The notes under the pieces: model-generated
The model's input: the letters and a program-made list of their open reading frames with translations, nothing else
Told to the model about the DNA's origin: nothing
Database searches by the model: none
Assembly: GCA_903821255.1 (NCBI GenBank)
Contig: CAIJKT010000355.1
Coordinates: forward strand, 1 to 6,574
Direction of reading: 5' to 3'
From: an uncultured Lentisphaeria bacterium
GTDB taxonomy: Bacteria; Verrucomicrobiota; Lentisphaeria; Victivallales; Victivallaceae
DNA length: 6,574 bases
Part shown: one piece after another, positions 1-5,342 of the stretch
Layout of the letters: each line of letters begins with the position of its first letter
Position numbering within the stretch: position 1 is the first letter of the stretch
Position numbers and translations under genes: made by a program

Positions 1-1
1 C

Positions 2-604
2 AAGATTTTCCAGAAGGAAAGAAAGATCAAGATCGCCGGGTTCGGCGGACAGGGCGTGCTCAGTCTGGGCATGATGATCGCCACCATGGGGAAACTGCGC
101 AATTTCAATGTCACCTGGCTGCCCTCATACGGACCGGAAATGCGCGGCGGCACCGCCAACTGCACCATCATCACCAGCCGCACCAAGGTCTGTTCGCCAA
201 TCGTTGACAAGCTGTGCAATCTGCTGATCGTGCTGAACCAGCCGTCAATGGAGATGTTTCTGCCGGAACTCAAACAGAACGGGGTGCTGCTGTATGACAG
301 TTCCACCATCGCGCCGCCGAAATGCAGCGAGGACAAAATCATCTACGCCGTCAAGGCATCCGACATCGCCAAGAGAATCGGCAGCCTGAGATGCGCCAAC
401 TCCGTGATCCTCGGTGCGCTTTCAGTAGTCATGAAAGACTATTTCCTGGAAGGGAAAGATAAAAAGGACTTCGACCGCGCCTTTGAAGAAGCGATCATGG
501 ACTGTTTTGCCGACAAGCAGAATGTCATCCAGATGAATATCGAGGCTTTCTACGCCGGCAAAGAAGCGGTTGAAGGCACACTGACCAATCCGCACAAGAC
601 ATAA
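2..604 (+). CDS. 2-oxoacid:ferredoxin oxidoreductase, gamma subunit (5' partial)
   Basis: The frame is open from the first base of the window, so the start codon lies upstream; 200 residues are visible. Residues 13-18 (GFGGQG) form the glycine-rich loop that opens the gamma domain of pyruvate/2-oxoglutarate/branched-chain 2-oxoacid:ferredoxin oxidoreductases. Residues 43-54 ([12 protein letters not shown]) are the second family signature, and an NSVILGALS segment is also typical. Family members of this stand-alone type are about 180-200 residues, so probably only a few residues are missing. In the cytoplasmic complex this subunit works with the TPP-binding, alpha and ferredoxin-like subunits in CoA-dependent oxidative decarboxylation of a 2-oxoacid with reduction of ferredoxin. 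The other subunit genes would be expected just upstream. The sequence does not decide between 2-oxoglutarate (KorC-like) and branched-chain (VorC-like) substrates. The GTG at 56 lies inside the GFGGQG loop and cannot be the true start. Confidence 0.9.
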   Translation, partial: KIFQKERKIKIAGFGGQGVLSLGMMIATMGKLRNFNVTWLPSYGPEMRGGTANCTIITSRTKVCSPIVDKLCNLLIVLNQPSMEMFLPELKQNGVLLYDSSTIAPPKCSEDKIIYAVKASDIAKRIGSLRCANSVILGALSVVMKDYFLEGKDKKDFDRAFEEAIMDCFADKQNVIQMNIEAFYAGKEAVEGTLTNPHKT

Positions 605-617
605 TCAGGAGTATAAA

Positions 618-1382
618 ATGCTTGCCAAGCGTATCATTCCCTGCCTTGACGTTACCGGCGGCAGGGTGGTTAAAGGGGTCAATTTTGTTAATCTCATTGA
701 CGCCGGCGACCCCGTGGAAGCCGCGATTGAATATGACCGCCAGGGCGCTGATGAAATCGTCTTTCTCGACATTACCGCCTCCAGCGACGACCGGGACACC
801 ATGGTTGACGTTGTCCGCCGCACCGCGGAAAAGGTATTTATTCCGGTCACGGTCGGCGGCGGCATCCGCACGGTCGAGGACATGCGCCGCATGCTGAATT
901 CCGGAGCGGATAAAGTTTCCGTCAATACCGCCGCAATTTTGAATCCGGACTTGATCCGCGCCGGCGCCGAACGCTTCGGCAGCCAGTGCATTGTGCTGGC
1001 GATTGACGCCAGGCGGGTGCCGGGGCAAAAAGGCAAATGGCAGGTTTTCACTCACGGCGGACGCAAACCCACTGAACTCGACGCCGTTGAATGGGCGAAG
1101 TACGGAGTCGCGCTGGGCGCCGGGGAAATCCTGCTTACCAGCATGGACGCCGACGGCACCAAAGACGGCTATGACTGCGAGCTTACCCGCGCGGTCTCCG
1201 AATCCGTTTCCGTTCCGGTGATCGCCTCCGGCGGGGCCGGAACTCTCGAACATCTGGTGGAAGTCCTGGAAAAAGGCAAGGCGGACGCGGTGCTTGCGGC
1301 CAGCATTTTTCACTTCGGCATTTTTACTGTGCCGCAGACTAAGGATTTTTTAAGGAAGCACAACATTCCGGTCAGAAACTGA
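618..1382 (+). CDS. hisF: Imidazole glycerol phosphate synthase, cyclase subunit HisF
   Basis: This 254-residue protein has the length of standard HisF (about 250). It is a (beta/alpha)8 barrel whose two phosphate-binding halves are visible: VGGGIR around 79-84 and ASGGAG at 203-208. The catalytic aspartates are present: Asp11 in IIPCLDV and Asp130 in LAIDARR. The [13 protein letters not shown] signature starts at 174. With the glutaminase HisH, HisF converts PRFAR plus ammonia to imidazole glycerol phosphate and AICAR, the fifth step of histidine synthesis and a link to purines. An AGGAG Shine-Dalgarno (607-611) six bases before the ATG supports the start. The gene begins 13 bp after the oxidoreductase stop, so co-transcription is likely. 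No other his gene lies in the window, and the partner HisH must be encoded elsewhere. Confidence 0.97.
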   Translation: MLAKRIIPCLDVTGGRVVKGVNFVNLIDAGDPVEAAIEYDRQGADEIVFLDITASSDDRDTMVDVVRRTAEKVFIPVTVGGGIRTVEDMRRMLNSGADKVSVNTAAILNPDLIRAGAERFGSQCIVLAIDARRVPGQKGKWQVFTHGGRKPTELDAVEWAKYGVALGAGEILLTSMDADGTKDGYDCELTRAVSESVSVPVIASGGAGTLEHLVEVLEKGKADAVLAASIFHFGIFTVPQTKDFLRKHNIPVRN

Positions 1383-1430
1383 CCGGCTTAACCCGTCATC
1401 AGGCAATATATAATTTGAGGATATTTTGAA

Positions 1431-2762
1431 ATGGACAAAAACGAACTGGATCAGGCAAGCTTGTTCTATCACGCAAACCCCCGGCCGGGCAAGATTACGG
1501 TAGTTTCGACTAAGCAATGCGAGACTCAGCACGACCTTTCCATGGCCTACACGCCCGGTGTCGCCAAACCCTGCCTGGAAATCAAAGACCATCCGGAAGA
1601 CGTCTGGAAATATACTTCCCGCGGCAATATGGTCGCGGTCGTCAGCGACGGCACCGCCGTGCTCGGACTGGGTAACATCGGCCCCGAAGCCGGACTGCCG
1701 GTGATGGAAGGCAAATGCGTATTGTTCAAAAAGTTTGCCGACATTGACGCCATTCCGCTGTGCATCGGCAGGGTGTTCAACGACAAAGGGCGCACTGACG
1801 CAAAGCTGGTGATCGAGACTGTGCAGCGCCTGGAACCGACTTTTGGCGGCATCAACCTGGAAGACATCGGGGCTCCGGCCTGTTTTGAAGTGGAGCAGAC
1901 GCTGAAAAAGATCATGGGCATCCCGGTATTTCATGATGACCAGCACGGCACCGCGATCATTTCCCTGGCCGGTATTCTCAATGCCATGAAAATGGTCGGC
2001 AAGAAAATAGAGAACTGCCGGTTTGTCGTTAACGGCGCCGGCGCCGCCGGCATCGCCTGCAGCGAATTCTACATCCGCGCCGGAGCCCGCCGCGAAAACT
2101 TCATCATGTGCGACTCCAAAGGCGTAATCAGCAAAAAACGCACCGATCTTACCGCTGAAAAACTGAATTTTGCGGTTGACACCAACGCCGAAACCCTGGC
2201 GGACGCGCTCAAAGGCGCAGATATTTTCATGGGCGTCTCCGTGGCCAATTGCGTTACGAAGGAAATGGTCAAAACGATGGCGGACGGCGCAGTCATATTC
2301 GCCATGGCCAATCCCACCCCGGAAATTTTCCCGCAGGACGCGCTGGACGCCGGCGCCGCAGTCGTGGGAACCGGGCGCACCGATTTCCCGAATCAAGTCA
2401 ACAACGTGCTCGGCTTCCCCGGAATCTTCCGCGGGGCGCTTGATGTCCGCGCCACCGATATCAATGAGGAAATGAAGCTGGCGGCGTCCTGCGCCCTGGC
2501 TTCGATTGTTCTGGAAAAAATTCCGGCGGACGTTTATGCCGTCCTGGCCTCCGCTTATCCCGCCGACGCCAAGGCCGGCATGTTTGACGGCGAAGTTCCG
2601 CTGAAACGCTCGATGGTCATCCCGAAACCGTTTGATCCACGCGTGGTGCCCCGTGTCGCCCGCTTCGTGGCCGAAGCCGCCATGCGCACCGGCGTGGCTC
2701 AAGTCCGGATAGATGACCTGGACGCCTATGAAAAAGCCGTCGCCGCCAGGATCAAAGGCTGA
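1431..2762 (+). CDS. Malic enzyme (NAD(P)-dependent, decarboxylating malate dehydrogenase)
   Basis: This 443-residue cytoplasmic enzyme converts malate to pyruvate and CO2 with reduction of NAD(P)+. Visible landmarks are the catalytic Tyr40 in AYTPGVAKP, the [15 protein letters not shown] stretch with Lys95, the metal-binding region Glu144-Asp145 and FHDDQHGT (167-174), a Rossmann loop NGAGAAG (201-207), ANPTPEI (293-299) and the [15 protein letters not shown] block (317-331). The length fits the short bacterial class; the C-terminal phosphotransacetylase-like domain of MaeB-type enzymes is absent. Cofactor preference cannot be assigned safely. GAGGA at 1417-1421, nine bases before the ATG, supports the start. 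It follows hisF by 48 bp on the same strand. Paired with the ferredoxin-dependent 2-oxoacid oxidoreductase upstream, it fits anaerobic pyruvate and C4-acid metabolism. Confidence 0.95.
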   Translation: MDKNELDQASLFYHANPRPGKITVVSTKQCETQHDLSMAYTPGVAKPCLEIKDHPEDVWKYTSRGNMVAVVSDGTAVLGLGNIGPEAGLPVMEGKCVLFKKFADIDAIPLCIGRVFNDKGRTDAKLVIETVQRLEPTFGGINLEDIGAPACFEVEQTLKKIMGIPVFHDDQHGTAIISLAGILNAMKMVGKKIENCRFVVNGAGAAGIACSEFYIRAGARRENFIMCDSKGVISKKRTDLTAEKLNFAVDTNAETLADALKGADIFMGVSVANCVTKEMVKTMADGAVIFAMANPTPEIFPQDALDAGAAVVGTGRTDFPNQVNNVLGFPGIFRGALDVRATDINEEMKLAASCALASIVLEKIPADVYAVLASAYPADAKAGMFDGEVPLKRSMVIPKPFDPRVVPRVARFVAEAAMRTGVAQVRIDDLDAYEKAVAARIKG

Positions 2763-2786
2763 TTTCATAACGGCTCTGACAACCGC

Positions 2787-2810
2787 GCACTCCGGGCTTT
2801 TAGAGAGTGC
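2787..2810. terminator. Hairpin between convergent genes, possible weak bidirectional terminator
   Basis: GCACTC (2787-2792) pairs perfectly with GAGTGC (2805-2810) across a 12-base loop. It lies 25 bp after the malic enzyme stop and 17 bp beyond the stop of the convergent gene, where a shared terminator would be expected. There is no U-run after the stem on either strand, so intrinsic termination is doubtful. The hairpin is built from the 28-bp repeat family described separately. Confidence 0.25.
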
Positions 2811-2816
2811 CTGAGC
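2789..2816 (-). repeat. 28-bp palindromic repeat, intergenic copy
   Basis: On the + strand the copy reads ACTCCGGGCTTTTAGAGAGT and ends in CTGAGC. It differs from the best in-gene copies at only a few positions. It lies after the stop codon (2827-2829) of the minus-strand HTH gene and is not in that gene's frame, being offset 166 bp from the next good copy. Read on the minus strand in another frame it would still encode AQALSKSPE. Confidence 0.8.
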
Positions 2817-2826
2817 ATGATCCATA

Positions 2827-3855
2827 TTATATTTCATGGTTTGCCTGTCTATTCTTCAACAGCCGCTGCCGTTCCTTTCTCGACATTTTAGAGAACCGCC
2901 GGGCGGAGGCTTTGTCTGTCCGGGAGAACCGGGAAGTATGGGAGGATGCAGCGGACTCCGAGCTTTTGGAGAGTCCTTGAGCAGGCAACAATTCATTCCC
3001 ATTATTCCCATCGTCTCCAGGACACTCCGAGCTTTTGGAGAGTCTTTGAGCGGAGCTGTGTTCCGCAATGGAGGGTTGTGCTCTGTCACAACTGCCCGAC
3101 TCCGAGGTTTTGGAGAGTGCCTGAGCTGACATATTGTCCAGCCAGTAACGGACGGCTTTCAGATTGGGCGGGAGCTGCCGCTCTGTTATTCCGCGGAAAT
3201 CGCCGTCGCGATAAGTCTCGGTGGTTACGGTGCACTTGCCCAGTGCGATTGCCAGCAGTTGACCGCGCAGCCTGCCGTAACATTCCCGCCTGCCGCGTTC
3301 CAGCGCGGCGGCGAATTCCGGGAACTGCTTCTTATAATTATAGAATGACGACGGGGCAATTCCCAGCCGTCCGGCAATCCGTGAATCCGTGTCGCCGTTG
3401 CCGGCATGGGTTTCGGCTTCCGCCGGAAAACTTTCATCGTACTTCAAATTTGACGGGATGTTCATGTTTACGGATGCCGGACTGCTACGGAATTCGACGG
3501 GTTCCCCGCCGTCATCAGCATACTGTTTATTCCGCTCCAGCCAGCGAATGACGGCATTCACATCCGGTGCACGCCGTCGGACGGTTTTGGTTTCGTGACC
3601 GTTGTCCCCGCGTTTGACGGTGGTGACAGAACAGCAGCCCGTCGCCAGGTCCATCAGGCTGCCGCCAACCTTGTCCGCAACCGTCATCCGTCCGGTCTCG
3701 ACGGCTCCGGCGAATTCCGGGAACTGCCGCTGATAAACGTAAAACGAGTCTTCGGAGATGCCCAGTTCTGCCGCGATCTCTATGTTTTTAAGTCCTTTCG
3801 CCGCGTATTCCCCGGCGCGTTCCGGAAAACTTTCGTCATACTTCAATTTCGTCAT
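2827..3855 (-). CDS. Tandem-duplicated phage terminase small-subunit-like HTH protein with repetitive tail
   Basis: The 342-residue product has two copies of one domain, residues 4-111 and 137-242, exactly 133 residues apart. Each begins LKYDESFP, continues with a helix-turn-helix (IAAELGISEDSFYVYQRQFPEFA at 27-49; the second copy is AGRLGIAPSSFYNYKKQFPEFA at 161-182), then a C/V-T-V-T-T strand segment and a final (N)AVIRWLERN or KAVRYWLDN block. This layout resembles HTH proteins annotated as phage terminase small subunits, which bind DNA. The role here is unknown, and no phage gene lies beside it. Residues 243-342 are low-complexity and basic at the end, with SAQALSKTSE, SAQRLSKSSE, PAQGLSKSSE and a decayed SARRFSKMSR at 243, 268, 291 and 317. 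The start is supported by GGAG (3864-3867) eight bases upstream. The gene is convergent with the malic enzyme and divergent from the regulator. An ordinary regulator or mobile-element remnant remains possible. Confidence 0.75.
   Translation of the reverse strand: MTKLKYDESFPERAGEYAAKGLKNIEIAAELGISEDSFYVYQRQFPEFAGAVETGRMTVADKVGGSLMDLATGCCSVTTVKRGDNGHETKTVRRRAPDVNAVIRWLERNKQYADDGGEPVEFRSSPASVNMNIPSNLKYDESFPAEAETHAGNGDTDSRIAGRLGIAPSSFYNYKKQFPEFAAALERGRRECYGRLRGQLLAIALGKCTVTTETYRDGDFRGITERQLPPNLKAVRYWLDNMSAQALSKTSESGSCDRAQPSIAEHSSAQRLSKSSECPGDDGNNGNELLPAQGLSKSSESAASSHTSRFSRTDKASARRFSKMSRKERQRLLKNRQANHEI
2877..2904 (-). repeat. Decayed copy of the 28-bp repeat
   Basis: It matches the 2955 copy at about 15 of 28 positions and keeps the TTTT core followed by GAGA. 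It lies 78 bp (26 codons) from the next copy, so it is in the same reading frame, and encodes SARRFSKMSR where good copies encode SAQRLSKSSE. The protein-level resemblance and frame make it likely, but the base identity alone would not. Confidence 0.45.
2955..2982 (-). repeat. 28-bp palindromic repeat, in-gene copy 3
   Basis: The + strand reads ACTCCGAGCTTTTGGAGAGT and ends in TTGAGC. The flanking bases extend its hairpin to GGACTC (2953-2958) with GAGTCC (2971-2976). It encodes AQGLSKSSE in the HTH protein tail and is 69 bp from the next copy. Confidence 0.88.
3024..3051 (-). repeat. 28-bp palindromic repeat, in-gene copy 2
   Basis: It is identical to the 2955 copy over the first 20 bases and differs by one base in the tail. 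ACTC pairs with GAGT, or alternatively CTCC with GGAG. It encodes AQRLSKSSE and is 75 bp from the next copy, keeping frame. Confidence 0.88.
3099..3126 (-). repeat. 28-bp palindromic repeat, in-gene copy 1
   Basis: The + strand reads ACTCCGAGGTTTTGGAGAGT and ends in CTGAGC. It falls directly at the end of the second HTH domain and encodes AQALSKTSE. Its tail matches the intergenic copy (2789) better than the two central copies do. Confidence 0.88.
3130..3846 (-). repeat. Internal tandem domain duplication in the HTH gene
   Basis: Two coding units (3523-3846 and 3130-3447) lie 399 bp apart. Identity is patchy but high in places: the LKYDESFP segment matches at about 23 of 25 bases, and the FPEFA segment (GCGAATTCCGGGAACTGC, at 3311 and 3710) is exact over 18 bases. 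The rest is diverged, which suggests an older duplication with constraint or local conversion at these segments. Confidence 0.8.
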
Positions 3856-3890
3856 TTTTCGGTCTCCATTTTTAACCTTTGTCCAGGCGT

Positions 3891-3919
3891 CGTGTATCTA
3901 CCTATAGTAAATTTGTCAA
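3891..3919 (-). promoter_or_regulatory. Possible gene-proximal promoter of the HTH gene
   Basis: On the minus strand a perfect -35 (TTGACA, 3919-3914) is followed after 17 bases by TACACG (3896-3891), a poor -10. The position, just upstream of the Shine-Dalgarno, is reasonable, but the -10 is weak. Confidence 0.25.
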
Positions 3920-4014
3920 CGCAAATGGCGCAAGTAAGTTCAAATAACGTTAAAAATGCGGTTTTTAAAAGTCATATATTTTACGAGGAAAAATTCGATG
4001 CAATGCTTCATAAA

Positions 4015-4043
4015 ATTATAAAATTATATTTTCATTTTTTCAG
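4015..4043 (-). promoter_or_regulatory. Possible distal promoter of the HTH gene
   Basis: On the minus strand CTGAAA (4043-4038, 4 of 6 to the -35 consensus) is followed after 17 bases by a perfect TATAAT (4020-4015). It would give a leader of about 150 bases. The region is so AT-rich that a chance -10 is easily possible. Confidence 0.3.
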
Positions 4044-4052
4044 GATAACTTC

Positions 4053-4069
4053 AGTCAAGAGGGTTGACT
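4053..4069. promoter_or_regulatory. Inverted repeat overlapping the -35 box, candidate operator
   Basis: AGTCAA (4053-4058) and TTGACT (4064-4069) are a perfect 6-bp inverted repeat around a 5-bp spacer. The right arm is exactly the -35 hexamer of the regulator promoter, so a dimer bound here would block RNA polymerase. Its position before a GntR-type gene suggests autoregulation (inference). Confidence 0.5.
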
Positions 4070-4092
4070 TTTCGTTTTGCATGGTATATAAT
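4064..4092 (+). promoter_or_regulatory. Sigma70-type promoter of the regulator gene
   Basis: TTGACT (4064-4069, 5 of 6) and TATAAT (4087-4092, 6 of 6) are separated by the optimal 17 bases. Transcription would start near 4099-4100. This rules out translation starts upstream of about 4099, such as the in-frame TTG at 4064. Confidence 0.75.
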
Positions 4093-4129
4093 TGGTACAA
4101 TGATAAAATTAAGATTATGGATCAATACC

Positions 4130-5209
4130 GTGAAATCTCTGAAAAGCAAAGAAGTGGCCGACGCTCTGATTCGAAGGATACGGAACAGTCATTTACAGGA
4201 CGGAGATACCTTGGTCGGGGAGCGTGACCTGGCGGAAGAATTTGAAATCAGCCGCGGGACAATGCGAAGCAGCTTGAAAATACTGGTGGACCAAAATTGG
4301 TTAAAGCCAGTACAGGGAAGAGGGTATGTAATACAGAAAATTCCGGAAATGCCGCTGCACCCCACGATGAATATTGCCGGCATCTGGGTAAAGGAGCTGG
4401 ACAGCAGCAAGGCGATGGAACTTTTCACCGCGGCATCATCCGTTGCGGAGGAGCAGGGATATCATCTTTTCCTGAACGGCGCGGCTGCGGACGAACGCTG
4501 TCAGGCGGCAAAAATCGCCCGGATTCTGGACTCCAGACCGGACGGAATCATGATCGTTCCCGTCTATGCGGAAAAAACCGGCATGATGACGCTCGGCAAC
4601 TACGAACTTATGCGGACCATACGCCGTTCCGGGATTCCGCTGATGCTGATCAATCGCCCGTTTCCCGAAGAGGATCTTCCATGTGTGGTGAACGATGATG
4701 CGATGGGGGGAGAGATGGCGGCGGATTATTTCATCGGATTGGGCGTTAAGCGGGTGGCCCGACTGGACAGAACCAGATATTATATATCGGAATTACGGAA
4801 TCGGGCTTTCGAGAAGAAATGCCGGGAAGCCGGGATCGAGGTGGTCAAGATTCCGAATCCCTTCTCAGGGATTGAACAGGAACCGCCCGAAAAACAATTG
4901 GAACGCCGACGCCGGTTCAGGCAGATGATGCTGAAGGAAAGGATCGAAGGGATGTTCTTCGGAAAGCCGCCGATACTGGAGGCCTTGATCCTTGATTTTG
5001 AAGACACCAATATTCACCTGCTGTGCTACGATTGCGTTGAATATGCGCCGGTCTGGGGGGGGGTCGCCTCGGTGGTGCGTCCCCAGCAGAGGATTGCCGA
5101 GCGCGGCATGGAGCGGTTGCTCAAACAGATCAAAGGATGTGACGACGGGCCGCTGCAGGAGAAAATCCCTCCGCAAATCATTCGGTATCAGGAAATCGAG
5201 CGGATTTAA
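4130..5209 (+). CDS. GntR-type wHTH / LacI-type ligand-binding transcriptional regulator
   Basis: This is a 359-residue regulator counted from GTG 4130. Residues 5-70 are a GntR winged helix: SKEVADALIRRI, then the GERDLAEEFEISRGTMRSSLKIL recognition block in two parts, and a wing ending GRGYVI. From about residue 81 to the end it is a LacI/periplasmic-binding-protein-like sensor, with RPDGIMIVP, IPLMLINRP, the NDDAMGGEMAADYFIGLG block near 188-205 and the C-terminal RIAERGMERLLKQI helix. Such chimeras usually sense a sugar and control nearby carbohydrate genes. The start is uncertain. ATG 4100 is in frame but coincides with the predicted transcription start (leaderless mRNA). GTG 4130 has only a weak GGA at 4119-4121 but gives a more usual N-terminus. 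A run of nine G lies in codons 309-312. The gene precedes the prepilin/CBM9-like pair by 133 bp. Confidence 0.88.
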   Translation: MKSLKSKEVADALIRRIRNSHLQDGDTLVGERDLAEEFEISRGTMRSSLKILVDQNWLKPVQGRGYVIQKIPEMPLHPTMNIAGIWVKELDSSKAMELFTAASSVAEEQGYHLFLNGAAADERCQAAKIARILDSRPDGIMIVPVYAEKTGMMTLGNYELMRTIRRSGIPLMLINRPFPEEDLPCVVNDDAMGGEMAADYFIGLGVKRVARLDRTRYYISELRNRAFEKKCREAGIEVVKIPNPFSGIEQEPPEKQLERRRRFRQMMLKERIEGMFFGKPPILEALILDFEDTNIHLLCYDCVEYAPVWGGVASVVRPQQRIAERGMERLLKQIKGCDDGPLQEKIPPQIIRYQEIERI

Positions 5210-5294
5210 GGATTTACCGGAGAGAGCCTGGAGACAAGAGAGGATCTCTGACTGAAATCCTGCTGCGAATACAGCAAGAATTACGATAATTTCT

Positions 5295-5324
5295 TTATTG
5301 ATTTTTTTCGAAAAATATCAATAA
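5295..5324. promoter_or_regulatory. 30-bp AT-rich palindrome upstream of the prepilin gene
   Basis: TTATTGAT...ATCAATAA form the outer arms of a palindrome centred on the CG at 5309/5310, with a single mismatched pair (5303/5316) in 15. As RNA it would make an A-U-rich hairpin capped by UUCG, ending 9 bases before the Shine-Dalgarno. It could be a regulator operator, a weak terminator of the upstream gene or a 5'-leader structure. TTGATT (5298-5303) with AATAAC (5320-5325) at 16-bp spacing is a weak promoter inside it. Confidence 0.55.
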
Positions 5325-5333
5325 CTAAACCAT

Positions 5334-5338
5334 GGAGG
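5334..5338 (+). promoter_or_regulatory. Shine-Dalgarno fixing the long-leader start of the prepilin-like gene
   Basis: GGAGG lies four bases before ATG 5343. It is the best ribosome site in the region, and it supports the distal start over the in-frame ATGs at 5457 and 5520, the latter preceded only by AGG. Confidence 0.65.
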
Positions 5339-5342
5339 TTCT

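Larger units (their letters stand above)
3856..4129. other. AT-rich divergent intergenic region
   Basis: This 274-bp spacer separates the leftward HTH gene from the rightward regulator and is much richer in A+T than the flanking genes. It holds the regulator promoter and inverted repeat at 4053-4092, a TAACGTTA palindrome at 3945-3952, and two tandem TAAAATTA units (4011-4026). It also has weaker promoter-like sequences on the minus strand. I see no convincing small gene in it. Confidence 0.7.

Noticed and set aside
525..1313. Minus-strand open frame antisense to hisF
   Set aside because: It covers a textbook hisF gene on the other strand and has no recognisable domain.
1350..2837. Long minus-strand open frame of 495 codons antisense to the malic enzyme
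   Set aside because: It is the complementary shadow of a clearly identified enzyme in GC-rich DNA; its product shows no family features apart from the repeat peptide near its start.
2789..3126. CRISPR-like array of 28-bp partly palindromic repeats with unique spacers
   Set aside because: Spacers vary from 41 to about 60 bp, repeats differ from each other, good copies keep a reading frame, and no cas gene is present.
2836..3598. Plus-strand open frames across the HTH gene
   Set aside because: They are overlapping shadows. The minus-strand frame has the duplicated domain, the Shine-Dalgarno and the in-frame repeats.
3595..4227. Plus-strand open frame of 210 codons spanning the divergent spacer
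   Set aside because: It begins inside the minus-strand HTH gene, runs through the promoter region and ends inside the regulator. Its product is compositionally patchy with no domain.
5237..5276. Two short hairpins (AGAGA/TCTCT and TGCTG/CAGCA) after the regulator as terminators
   Set aside because: Stems are only five pairs and neither is followed by a U-run.
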